In this document: positions 6,079 to 14,747 of the stretch, in pieces
How positions within the stretch are numbered: position 1 is the first letter of the stretch
Layout: each line of letters begins with the position of its first letter
Source of the DNA: CAYMTN01 sp964393335
Lineage (GTDB): Bacteria > Chloroflexota > Anaerolineae > Aggregatilineales > Aggregatilineaceae
NCBI GenBank assembly: GCA_964393335.1
Contig: CAYMTN010000034.1
Span: forward strand, 1 to 33,533
Direction of reading: 5' to 3'
DNA: 33,533 nt
Notes under the pieces: generated by a model
What the model saw: only the letters and a program-made list of their open reading frames with translations
Told to the model about the DNA's origin: nothing
Databases searched by the model: none
Program-made: the position numbers and the translations under genes

Positions 6079-8193
6079 CTAACCCGCCGCACGGTCCTGC
6101 ACACGCACGCGCGCGTCGACCGCCCACGCGCCCCCGCCGGATTCCATCACCAGCAGCGGGTTGATCTCCATGTCGGCCACCTGCGGCAGATCGGCGGCCA
6201 ACTGCGCCAGCCGCACGATCACCTCTACGACCGCGTCCGCGTCAGCAGGCGGCGCGCCGCGAAAACCGGCCAGCAGCCGTCCTGCCGCCGTGCGATCCAG
6301 CATCGCCCTGGCCTGCGCCACCGTAATCGGAGCCAGTTCAAACGTCACGTCGCGCATCAATTCGACCTGCATGCCGCCCACGCCGACCATGATCAACGGG
6401 CCGAACTGCGCATCGCGCACCATGCCGACGATCAGTTCAACGCCGGGCGGGATCAAACGCTGCACGGTCACGCCGTCAATCGCGGACTCCGGCACGTGCT
6501 CCCGCGCGCGGGCCATGATGCCCTCAAAGGCGCGACGCAGCGTCTCCGGCCCGTCGATGCCCAGCGCCACGCCGCCGACGTCGCTCTTGTGGACCACGCC
6601 CGCTGCGGCCAGCTTGAGCGCGACCGGATAACCGGCTTGCCCCGCCAGATCGAGCGCCGCACCAACGTCAGCGGCCAGCCCTGCGCCCGGCGTGCGGATG
6701 CCATACGCCCGCAGCAGATCATCGGCTCTGGCCGGGGCCATCCACGCGCCCGCCGGGGCGGATTCCAGGATCACACGCGCGGCGGCGGCGTCCCCAGGCT
6801 GGGCTGGCGTGGATGCTGGCACGTCGAGGGCTGCGAGCCACTGCCGCCGGTGCCACATGGCCGCCAGCGTGCTGCCCACGCGCTCCGGAAACGCAAAGTT
6901 CGGGATGCGGCGGCGGTGCAATACAGCCGTCGCGTCACTGACCGACGCCAGCCCCATGATCACGGCCAGCACGGGTTTGCCGCGCCCGGTAAATTCCCCG
7001 ATCACCTCGGCGAGACTGACCGGCGCGAACCAGTCTTGCGGCGCGGTGATCGCCACCACCGCGTCAACCGTCGGATCGGTGAGCAGCGCGTCGAGGCACA
7101 GCGCATACGTCGCCGGACCTGGACCCGCCAGGATATCGACCGGGTTGTTGACGCTGGCTGCCGCCGGAACCCGCTTGCGAATGTAGGCTTTCGTCTCGTC
7201 GGTGAGCGGCGCAAGCTGCATGCCTGCCGCTTCGAGCGCGTCCAGCGCCAGGATGCCCGGCCCGCCGGAATTGGTCAGGATCGCCACGCGGTTGCCTTCC
7301 GGCAGGGGCTGCCACGCCAGCGCGCGCCCCCAGTCGAAAAGCTCCTCCATCGTGCGGGCACGCAGCACACCCGCGCGGCGAAACGCCGCCTCATACGCTT
7401 CTTCGCGCCCGGCCAGTGCCCCGGTATGGCTGGCGACCGCTTTCGCGCCGCCGCTGCCGCGCCCGACCTTCAACGCGATGATCGGAATCCGCCGCGCGAC
7501 GTCCGCCGCCGCCTGGACGAACGCGCCGCCATCCGACACCCCCTCGATGTAAGCCGTGATCACGCGCGTCTGCGTATCGCGCCCGATGGTGCTCAACATC
7601 TCGGCCTCATTCACGTCAGCCTGGTTGCCCAGGCTCACCAACCGGCTGAAGCCGACGCCCGCGCCGCGCGCCCAGTCGATCACCGCCGCACACACCGCGC
7701 CGGACTGCGACAAAAACGCGATGTCGCCTACAGCGGGCATCCCTTTTACAAACGTAGTGTTGAGCGGCGTGTGCGTGTCAATCGATCCGATGCCGTTCGG
7801 CCCCAACAGCCGCATCCCGTAACGCTGCGCAATCGCCACGACCGCATCTTCGCGCGCCTTGCCCTCCGCGCCGACCTCGCGGAACCCGCCGCTGATGATG
7901 ATCGCACCCTTGACGCCGCGCTGGCCGCACGTTTCCAGCTCACCCGGCACTTTGGGCGCGGGCACGACCAGGATCGCCAGGTCGAGTGGGTCCGGCGCGT
8001 CGAGAATGCTGGGATAGGCGCGGCGCTCCAGAATCTCGGTCGCGTGCGGATTGATCGGGTAAATCGGGCCGTCATAGCCATACTTCACGAGGTTGCGTAC
8101 CACGCCGTGCCCCAGCTTTTGCGGATCGCGTGATGCACCGATGACGGCGACCCCGCGCGGCTGGAAAAACACATCCAGATTGGAAATGGTCAT
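6079..8193 (-). CDS. ADP-forming acetate/acyl-CoA ligase, fused alpha and beta subunits
   Basis: A 704-aa acyl-CoA synthetase (NDP-forming) that interconverts acyl-CoA, ADP and phosphate with the free acid, CoA and ATP; cytosolic. Domains in order: CoA-binding Rossmann domain (about 5-135, starting FFQPRGVAVIGASRDP), succinyl-CoA-ligase-like domains (about 150-450) with the phosphohistidine motif SHTGALAG, and a C-terminal ATP-grasp domain (about 480-700) with KLAAAGVVHKSDVGGV and VGVGG. Alpha and beta parts are fused in one chain, as in many bacterial members. The ATG at 8191-8193 is preferred to the adjacent TTG because AGGAG (8204-8208) is 10 bases away. Substrate (acetate or a longer acid) cannot be told from sequence. 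It lies downstream of the subtilase-like gene, separated by a hairpin. Confidence 0.92.
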   Translation of the reverse strand: MTISNLDVFFQPRGVAVIGASRDPQKLGHGVVRNLVKYGYDGPIYPINPHATEILERRAYPSILDAPDPLDLAILVVPAPKVPGELETCGQRGVKGAIIISGGFREVGAEGKAREDAVVAIAQRYGMRLLGPNGIGSIDTHTPLNTTFVKGMPAVGDIAFLSQSGAVCAAVIDWARGAGVGFSRLVSLGNQADVNEAEMLSTIGRDTQTRVITAYIEGVSDGGAFVQAAADVARRIPIIALKVGRGSGGAKAVASHTGALAGREEAYEAAFRRAGVLRARTMEELFDWGRALAWQPLPEGNRVAILTNSGGPGILALDALEAAGMQLAPLTDETKAYIRKRVPAAASVNNPVDILAGPGPATYALCLDALLTDPTVDAVVAITAPQDWFAPVSLAEVIGEFTGRGKPVLAVIMGLASVSDATAVLHRRRIPNFAFPERVGSTLAAMWHRRQWLAALDVPASTPAQPGDAAAARVILESAPAGAWMAPARADDLLRAYGIRTPGAGLAADVGAALDLAGQAGYPVALKLAAAGVVHKSDVGGVALGIDGPETLRRAFEGIMARAREHVPESAIDGVTVQRLIPPGVELIVGMVRDAQFGPLIMVGVGGMQVELMRDVTFELAPITVAQARAMLDRTAAGRLLAGFRGAPPADADAVVEVIVRLAQLAADLPQVADMEINPLLVMESGGGAWAVDARVRVQDRAAG

Positions 8194-8283
8194 CAAAAAG
8201 CGGCTCCTGGTAGAAATCAGCCAAATCTAGCGAACCGGCGGGCGTTTTTCGCTGCCGGGTATGGGTATCACGTGCGGTACGTC

Positions 8284-8314
8284 AGCGGACCGTCCCTGGA
8301 TGGGACGATCCGCT
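8284..8314 (-). terminator. Hairpin after the subtilase-like gene
   Basis: A 13-bp stem with one mismatch (AGCGGACCGTCCC with GGGACGATCCGCT) around a 5-base loop, about 15 bases past the stop of the minus-strand gene. No T tract follows on either strand, so termination is uncertain; it may instead be a 3-prime end protecting hairpin. Confidence 0.45.
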
Positions 8315-8329
8315 GTCAGGCAGCGCCGG

Positions 8330-9601
8330 TCAGTGCGTGATGGGAGCAAACGGCGGCCTGCACTGGCGGTTGATCGTGCGGGCCAACGGCGCGTCGAGGA
8401 AACGCGGCACGGCCAGCGTCAGCGGCGGATCGGCACACACCGCGTCGTGCGTCAGGTAAAACGCGATGTTCATGCTCAGCACCGGCGCGGAAAACGACGT
8501 CCCGATCAGGTACAGGTCCCCCAGCGGGAACAGCCCACCGGGCAGAATCACCTGCCCCCGGTTGCTGCTGACCCAGGGGGCGTATGTCCCGATCCGGGCG
8601 CTGGCGCTGGCGACTTCGGGCCATGCCGCCGGGGCAAACGAAGCGACGCTGCGACCCATGTCACCCGCCGATCCAACCGCGAACACCAGCGGGTCAGCGC
8701 CGCTGTTCCAATAGGCTCCCGCTCCAGTCAGGCTCCGGATGTAATCGTGGAGCGGATCGAGTGCCGCGCCGGGGTCCGGCTGCGCCAGCCGCAGCGCATA
8801 ATTGGTAAAGGCCACCGTCACGGCCCGGTACGCCGCGTCGTCGTTCAGGGCCTGGTCCACCACGTCTGCCGCCGGACGATCCAGATTGATATCCACGTGT
8901 CTCGAACGCGCGATCTCCCCAAGCAGCGAGACGTGATCGGTTTCTCGCTTGACACGCCCTTCGCGCAGCGCGTTCAGGTCATAATCCGGCGTGACGCACG
9001 GAACCAGCATAAAACTCATGTTCAACACCAGGCGGTTGATGCCGAACTCCTGGCGGACCATCGTCACGACGCTCTCGATCCGGTCGCGCAGGTCGCCGGT
9101 ATTGAAATTTTCCGTATCGACCTCGACGATCAGCAGTGTCCCGTACCCTTCGCCTGGGTCCCAGACCCACACGTTCGAATGGCGGACCGGCTGCGACGGC
9201 TCAAAATCGTAGACCGGGTTCGCCTGGATCATGGCCTTGAGCAGGTCGGACACCAACCGGCCATGCGGAATCTCGTCACGGTATTCAAAAAAGTCGTCGA
9301 TCACCAGGATCGCCACCGGCTGCGGGCCGATCTCGGTGACGGTTTGCAGCGCGGGAACGCTCGCGTCGACGACCTGGTCGGGCGCGATGCCCGGCAGCAG
9401 CGCTTCACCGGATGCCCCGCCGACGGAATAATTCCCCGGCCCGGCGATGTCAAATGACGTCACCGCGCAATTTTCGGCGCTCACGACGTCCTGCGCGCGG
9501 GCGCGCGGCGTGGCGCTTCCCAACGGCTCCGCCAATGGCGCTGCTGCCAGCGCCGCCACCAGCGCAAGAATCAATAAACCTAACCTCAGTCGTTTTACCA
9601 T
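8330..9601 (-). CDS. Secreted subtilase-like (S8 family) protein
   Basis: A 423-aa exported protein: basic start (MVKRLRLG), hydrophobic segment and a cleavage-like AQD near residue 38 form a Sec signal peptide. Subtilisin-type landmarks can be seen in order: ILVIDDF (D102/D103), PHGRLV (H113), LNMSF (N194, possible oxyanion position) and GTSFSAP (S369). This makes an S8 serine peptidase likely. The Asp-to-His spacing of about ten residues is much shorter than in classical subtilisins, and HGRLV departs from HGTHV, so activity is not assured. The ATG at 9599-9601 is chosen because GAGGTGA lies just before it; the GTG nine bases upstream is part of that site. Function beyond secreted proteolysis is unknown. 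Confidence 0.65.
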   Translation of the reverse strand: MVKRLRLGLLILALVAALAAAPLAEPLGSATPRARAQDVVSAENCAVTSFDIAGPGNYSVGGASGEALLPGIAPDQVVDASVPALQTVTEIGPQPVAILVIDDFFEYRDEIPHGRLVSDLLKAMIQANPVYDFEPSQPVRHSNVWVWDPGEGYGTLLIVEVDTENFNTGDLRDRIESVVTMVRQEFGINRLVLNMSFMLVPCVTPDYDLNALREGRVKRETDHVSLLGEIARSRHVDINLDRPAADVVDQALNDDAAYRAVTVAFTNYALRLAQPDPGAALDPLHDYIRSLTGAGAYWNSGADPLVFAVGSAGDMGRSVASFAPAAWPEVASASARIGTYAPWVSSNRGQVILPGGLFPLGDLYLIGTSFSAPVLSMNIAFYLTHDAVCADPPLTLAVPRFLDAPLARTINRQCRPPFAPITH

Positions 9602-9851
9602 GCTGCTCACCTCACTCGCTACACCGGCTGATGCAAACAGCCGTTTGTCGTGAAACCGCTCACTGCGATCTTATACCGGTTACAGACCTTGAACAAACAC
9701 CCGGCGGGGGCGATAGACTTCCGGCCCGCCTGACGTTGCGCGATTCGCGGTTTCTGCCGATACTATAGACAAATTTTTACCATCCGTCCCCAGATTTTTT
9801 AGGCGGCCTGCACCCCAACGATCCAGCACGCGCCGGGAGGAAAATGATTGT
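9602..9851. other. Divergent intergenic region
   Basis: 250 bases between the subtilase-like gene (-) and the kinase gene (+). A possible plus-strand -10 (TACTAT, 9761-9766) has only a poorly spaced -35 (TTGCGC, 19 bases upstream). A minus-strand TATAAG also lacks a good -35. GGGAGG (9835-9840) is the kinase ribosome binding site. A three-codon reading frame (ATG at 9844) ends in a TGA that overlaps the kinase ATG; I cannot say whether it is used. Confidence 0.3.
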
Positions 9852-12800
9852 ATGAGTGATTTAAGCGGTCAAGCTATTAAAGGGTACGAACTGCACGAGT
9901 TGATCGGTGCGGGTGGCTTCGGGGCCGTCTATCGTGCCTACCAACCGGTCATCAAACGTGACGTGGCGATGAAGATCATCTTGCCGGAATACGCCAACCA
10001 CCCGGACTTCATCCGCCGCTTTGAATTTGAGGCGCAGCTTGTCGCACGGTTGGAGCATATCCACATCGTCGCCCTGTACGATTACTGGCGCGATCCGCAG
10101 GGCGCTTACCTGATCATGCGCTGGCTGCGCGGCGGCAGCCTGCGAAATATGCTCAAAGAAGGGCCTGTCTCCAACGAACAGGCTGTGGGCATCGTCGATC
10201 AGGTCGCATCGGCGCTGGGGACCGCTCACCGGCGCGGCGTCGTTCACCGCGATTTGAAGCCGGATAACATCCTCTTTGACGAAGACGGTAACGCCTACCT
10301 GGCCGACTTCGGCATCGCCAAAGACCTGCGCGAAGCGGCACGCAGCGCCGAAGACCGGGAAGATACGAACGAAGGCGCGCTGACCGGGTCGCCCTTCTAC
10401 CTTGCGCCGGAACAGGCGCAAAACAAACCCGTCACGCCGCAAACGGACCTTTACAGCCTGGGCATCGTGATGTACGAAATGTTGACCGGACAGCCGCCGT
10501 TCCTGGGGGACCAGGGCCTGATGGCCGTGCTGCTCCAGCACATCCAGGACCCGGTGCCGTCCCTGCAAAAAAAGCGGCCCGATCTGCCTGCCGATGTCAA
10601 CGCAGTGATCCAGCGAGCGACGGCGAAAGACCCGGCCAGCCGCTACCCGGACGCCAGCAGCCTGGCCGCCGACTTCCACCGCTCGATGACCGGCACCGAG
10701 AAACAGGCCGCTGCGCCACTCCTCGACGAAGCGACCCCGCTGGACGAAGTGCTCGTCTTCACCAAGCCGATCTCGGCTTCGACGCTGATCATCGTGGCCG
10801 AAGAAGAGGTCGCCAACCCGTACAAAGGCTTGCAGCCGTTTGAAGAAGCCGACAGCGAGGACTTTTTTGGGCGCGACCTGCTGATCGAAAAGCTGCTGGA
10901 CCGGCTCAAAGAAACCGAGGCGAATCACCGCTTCCTGGCCGTGATCGGTCCGAGCGGCAGCGGCAAGTCGAGCGTGGTCAAAGCGGGCGTGATCCCGGCG
11001 CTGCGCCGGGGCGCGCTGCCGGACTCGGATCGCTGGTACATGGTCGAGATGGTGCCGGGGCATGACCCGTTCCGCGAGCTGGAATCGGCCCTGCTGACCG
11101 TCGCCGTCGATCCGCCGCACAACTTGCAGGAACGGCTGCGCACCGACTCGCACGCGCTGGTCGACGTAGTCGACGTCATCCTGCCTCCTGACGACGACGC
11201 GCTGCTGCTGCTGACCATCGACCAGTTCGAGGAAGTCTTCACGATGGTCGATGACGAAGCGGCGCGGGCGCAGTTCCTGGACCTGTTGTTGACCGCCGTG
11301 CAGGAATCGGCACGCTTCCGTCTGATCATCACGCTGCGCGCGGACTTTTACGACCGCCCGCTGTTATACCCCGGCTTTGGCGAGCTGGTGCGCGTGCGAA
11401 ACGAGGTCGTGCTGCCGCTTTCGCCGGACGAAATGCGCGAGGCAATTGTCGGCCCGGCAGAACGGGCCGGAGTCAACGTCGAAACCGGGCTGGTGGCGGC
11501 CATCATCGCCGAAATCGCGGAGCAGCCGGGCGCGCTGCCGCTGATGCAGTACGCCCTGACCGAAGTCTTCGAGCGGCGCGAGGGCAACATCCTGACCCTG
11601 GACGCGTACCACCAGAGCGGCGGCGTATTGGGCGCGCTGGCCCGCCGGGCCGAGGAACTCTACCAAAACACCGCCCCGGATGGGCAGGCAGCCATGCGCC
11701 AGATTTTCTTGCGGCTGGTGAACGTCGGCGAAGGCACGGACGACACCCGCCGCCGGGCGATGCAGTCCGAACTGATGGCGCTGGCCGAAGATGAAAACGT
11801 GGCGAACGCCGTGATCGAGTCGGTGGGCAAATACCGGCTGCTGACCTTTGATCACGATCCCGACACCCGCGCCCCGACCGTCGCCATCGCGCACGAAGCG
11901 CTGATCCGCGAATGGAAGCGGCTGCGCGGCTGGTTGGACGAAAGCCGCGAGGACATTTTGCTCCAGCGACGGCTGGCGCTGGCTAACGAAGAATGGCAAA
12001 AACAGGACCGCGACCCCAGCTTCCTGGCGTCCGGTATGCGCCTGCACCAGTTCGAAAACCTGATGGCCGGTCACAACATCGCGCTGACGCTGGAAGAACT
12101 GGACTACATCAAAGCCAGCGTGGCGCAGCGTGAAGCCCGTGAAGCCGAAGAACGCGCCCGCCAGGAGCGGGAAGCCGCGCTCGAAAAACGCTCGCGGGAC
12201 CGGCTGCGCGCCCTGGTGGCTGTGATGGGTGTCGCGGCGGTCATTGCGACCGTGCTGGCGCTGATCGCGCTGGTCTTTTATCAAAACGCGGAAGACGAGC
12301 GCAAAAACGCCGATCACCAGCGCCGTATCGCCGAACGGAACGCGCAAATCTCCGACAGCCTGGCGCTGGCATCCAGCGCGCAGACCGAGTTGGTCAGCTT
12401 TGACAACGACCTGGCGATTGCGCTGGCCCTGCAAGCCAACCAGATTCCCGACCCGCCCATCGAATCGCAGCTTGTGCTGGCAAAAGCCGCGCTGGCCCCC
12501 GGCACGCGGCGCGTATTCGAGCGGGACAGCACGATCTATTTCGGCGTGGCATTCAGCCCGGATGGCACGCTGGCGATCTCCGGTTCGTATGACAACCTGC
12601 TGACGCTGTGGGACGTGGCAACCGGCGAACCGATCCGCAACTTCGAAGGCCACGAGAGTTTTATCCGCTCGGTGGACTACAGCCCGGATGGCAAAACGGT
12701 GCTGTCCGGCGCGATGGATGACACCATGATCCTGTGGGACGTCGAAACGGGCGCGATCATCCGCCGCTTTGGGCCGGATAACCCCGACACGCCCGACGTC

Positions 12801-14462
12801 ATCGAAGGGCACAGCAACTCCGTGCGGACCGTCGTCTACAGCCCGGACGGCACGAAAGCCGTCTCCGCCTCGGATGACTACACGTTGATCTACTGGGACC
12901 TCGAAACCGGCGACATCATTCACCAGTTCGTCGGCCACGATGAACGCGTGCGCGGGGCCGACATCAGCCCGGACGGCACGCTGATGATGTCCGCGTCGTA
13001 TGATGGCACGCTCAAGCTGTGGGACCTGGAAACCGGCGACGAACTGCGCACCTTTACGGGTCATACCGACAAGGTCGCGTGTGTGGCCTTCAGCCCGGAT
13101 GGCACGACAGCGCTGTCCGGCAGCGCGGACCGCACCATGCGCCTGTGGGATGTCGCCACGGGCGAGGAAATTCAGCGTTTTCAGGGGCACGGCTCGTGGG
13201 TCAAAAGCGTGAGTTTCACGCCGGATGGCCGCCAGGCCCTGTCCAGCTCGGATGACGGCAGCGTGCGCCTGTGGGATGTCGCTACGGGCGACGAACTGCA
13301 CCGGTTCATCGGGCACAGCGATTTTGTCGAGCAGGCCGTGTTCAGCCCCGACGCCTACCACGTCATGTCTGCCTCCGGTGACAGCACGCTGCGCCTGTGG
13401 GACCTCACCAACGGCGCGGAGATTCGGCGCTTTCGCGGGCACAGCGAAGGCGTTTTGAGCGTCGCCGTCAGCCCGGACGGAAAAACCGCGCTGAGCGGCG
13501 GCTATGATACGAAGGTGTTGATCTGGAACCTGGAAACCGGCGCGCAGATCGGCGAATTCGACCAGCACACCAGCTTCGTCGCGCCGCTGTTGTTCAGCCC
13601 GGACGGTCAATTTGCCGTGTCGAGTGACGCCAGCGGCGACCCCGGCGACAGTGAAAACAACGTCGCTTTGATGTGGAACGTCGAAACCAGTGAGGTGGTG
13701 CAGCGGTTCGTGGGCCATTCAGACTGGATCAACGTGGCCCGCTTCACCCCCGACGGCACCAAGCTGCTCACCGGCTCGAAGGATAACACCGCGATCCTGT
13801 GGGACGTCGAAACCGGCCAGCCGATCCGCACGCTCGCACGCTCCGATGCCACTCCAGACGACCAGTTTTGGATCTGGGGCCTCGCCATCATGGGCGACGG
13901 CCAGCGGGCCTTCTCCTCGACGCAGGACGGCAGGGTGATCGAGTGGAACCTGGCAACCGGCGAAGAAGTCCGCCGCTACTATGAGGACCAGACCGCGTCG
14001 ATGAACAGCGTGTCGCTCAGCCCGGACGAAACCATGCTGCTGCTCGCGTCGGATGACTCGTTCGTCTATCTGCTGGACCTGGCAAGCGGCGACACCGTCC
14101 AGCGCTTCCAGGGGCACACCGCCTCCGTCCAGCGGGCGCTCTTCAGCCCGGATGGTCAAAACGCGATCTCGGCCTCCTACGATGGCACGATTCGCCTATG
14201 GGACATCGTCACCGGGCAGCAAATCCGCCAGCTTGACAACGGCGCGGCGGTGTGGACCATCGCCTACACGCCCGACGGCACGGGCGTGTTGTCCGGCTCA
14301 GAAGATGCGACCGTGCGCCTGTGGGATGCTACCCCGCTCAGCCTGGACGAACTGCTGCAATGGACGCGGGCTAACCGGTACGTGGCCGAATTGACGTGCC
14401 GCCAGCGCGAGCAGTTCCGCATCGAGCCGTTGTGCGATGCGGAAGGTAACCTGCCCTCCTGA
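9852..14462 (+). CDS. Ser/Thr protein kinase - STAND NTPase - transmembrane - WD40 fusion
   Basis: A 1536-aa signalling protein. Residues 12-275 are a Hanks-type kinase with glycine loop IGAGGFGAVY, K41 in VAMKII, HRDLKPDN with D134, DFG with D152 and APE near 185. Residues about 322-720 are a STAND-type NTPase: the NPYKGLQPF...FFGRD entry motif, Walker A GPSGSGKSS (366-374) and Walker B LLLLTIDQFEEVF (451-463). A charged coiled segment (about 755-786), one membrane helix (787-809) and a short linker follow. From about 889 to 1500 there are 14 WD40 blades, most ending LWDVxTG, enough for two seven-bladed propellers. All kinase catalytic residues are present. The single helix would put the propellers on the opposite side of the membrane from the kinase. 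Partners unknown; it stands alone between divergent and terminator-bounded neighbours. Confidence 0.93.
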   Translation: MSDLSGQAIKGYELHELIGAGGFGAVYRAYQPVIKRDVAMKIILPEYANHPDFIRRFEFEAQLVARLEHIHIVALYDYWRDPQGAYLIMRWLRGGSLRNMLKEGPVSNEQAVGIVDQVASALGTAHRRGVVHRDLKPDNILFDEDGNAYLADFGIAKDLREAARSAEDREDTNEGALTGSPFYLAPEQAQNKPVTPQTDLYSLGIVMYEMLTGQPPFLGDQGLMAVLLQHIQDPVPSLQKKRPDLPADVNAVIQRATAKDPASRYPDASSLAADFHRSMTGTEKQAAAPLLDEATPLDEVLVFTKPISASTLIIVAEEEVANPYKGLQPFEEADSEDFFGRDLLIEKLLDRLKETEANHRFLAVIGPSGSGKSSVVKAGVIPALRRGALPDSDRWYMVEMVPGHDPFRELESALLTVAVDPPHNLQERLRTDSHALVDVVDVILPPDDDALLLLTIDQFEEVFTMVDDEAARAQFLDLLLTAVQESARFRLIITLRADFYDRPLLYPGFGELVRVRNEVVLPLSPDEMREAIVGPAERAGVNVETGLVAAIIAEIAEQPGALPLMQYALTEVFERREGNILTLDAYHQSGGVLGALARRAEELYQNTAPDGQAAMRQIFLRLVNVGEGTDDTRRRAMQSELMALAEDENVANAVIESVGKYRLLTFDHDPDTRAPTVAIAHEALIREWKRLRGWLDESREDILLQRRLALANEEWQKQDRDPSFLASGMRLHQFENLMAGHNIALTLEELDYIKASVAQREAREAEERARQEREAALEKRSRDRLRALVAVMGVAAVIATVLALIALVFYQNAEDERKNADHQRRIAERNAQISDSLALASSAQTELVSFDNDLAIALALQANQIPDPPIESQLVLAKAALAPGTRRVFERDSTIYFGVAFSPDGTLAISGSYDNLLTLWDVATGEPIRNFEGHESFIRSVDYSPDGKTVLSGAMDDTMILWDVETGAIIRRFGPDNPDTPDVIEGHSNSVRTVVYSPDGTKAVSASDDYTLIYWDLETGDIIHQFVGHDERVRGADISPDGTLMMSASYDGTLKLWDLETGDELRTFTGHTDKVACVAFSPDGTTALSGSADRTMRLWDVATGEEIQRFQGHGSWVKSVSFTPDGRQALSSSDDGSVRLWDVATGDELHRFIGHSDFVEQAVFSPDAYHVMSASGDSTLRLWDLTNGAEIRRFRGHSEGVLSVAVSPDGKTALSGGYDTKVLIWNLETGAQIGEFDQHTSFVAPLLFSPDGQFAVSSDASGDPGDSENNVALMWNVETSEVVQRFVGHSDWINVARFTPDGTKLLTGSKDNTAILWDVETGQPIRTLARSDATPDDQFWIWGLAIMGDGQRAFSSTQDGRVIEWNLATGEEVRRYYEDQTASMNSVSLSPDETMLLLASDDSFVYLLDLASGDTVQRFQGHTASVQRALFSPDGQNAISASYDGTIRLWDIVTGQQIRQLDNGAAVWTIAYTPDGTGVLSGSEDATVRLWDATPLSLDELLQWTRANRYVAELTCRQREQFRIEPLCDAEGNLPS

Positions 14463-14488
14463 GCCGTCCATCTCTGGCACAAAACAAA

Positions 14489-14529
14489 CAGGACTTTCGC
14501 CCCGGTGGCGAGAGTCCTGTATTTATTTC
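14489..14529 (+). terminator. Intrinsic terminator after the kinase-WD40 gene
   Basis: A 13-bp stem (CAGGACTTTCGCC with GGCGAGAGTCCTG, one mismatch) with a 5-base loop, followed by the T-rich TATTTATTT. It lies 26 bases after the stop codon. Confidence 0.85.
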
Positions 14530-14609
14530 GAAGGAACAGGCCAACTATCATCGGCCATACTCTTTTTTAATTAGAAAACTAAAAAATGTAAAAAATACTG
14601 CATGATCGC

Positions 14610-14639
14610 TTGCTAAACCGCTATGGAATGCCGTATTAT
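14610..14639 (+). promoter_or_regulatory. Candidate promoter for the solute-binding protein gene
   Basis: TTGCTA (14610-14615), an 18-base spacer and TATTAT (14634-14639), within an A/T-rich stretch (about 14560-14660). It would give a leader of about 100 bases before the ATG at 14748. Confidence 0.5.
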
Positions 14640-14747
14640 AGATAGTAGAGTGGAGTAGCTTTCTCACATCAACCCCTGGATGCCGTGTTATACGACATAA
14701 ATGGTAGAGACATCACCGGTATTATCGTCAATATAAGGAGAATCTCT

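Noticed and set aside
5992..8133. A 713-codon open frame on the plus strand
   Set aside because: It lies fully opposite the acyl-CoA ligase gene, its product is arginine- and histidine-rich without any domain, and it has no ribosome binding site. It is a GC-bias shadow.
11364..13718. A 784-codon open frame opposite the kinase-WD40 gene
   Set aside because: It is antisense to conserved STAND and WD40 sequence and shows no protein-like pattern of its own.
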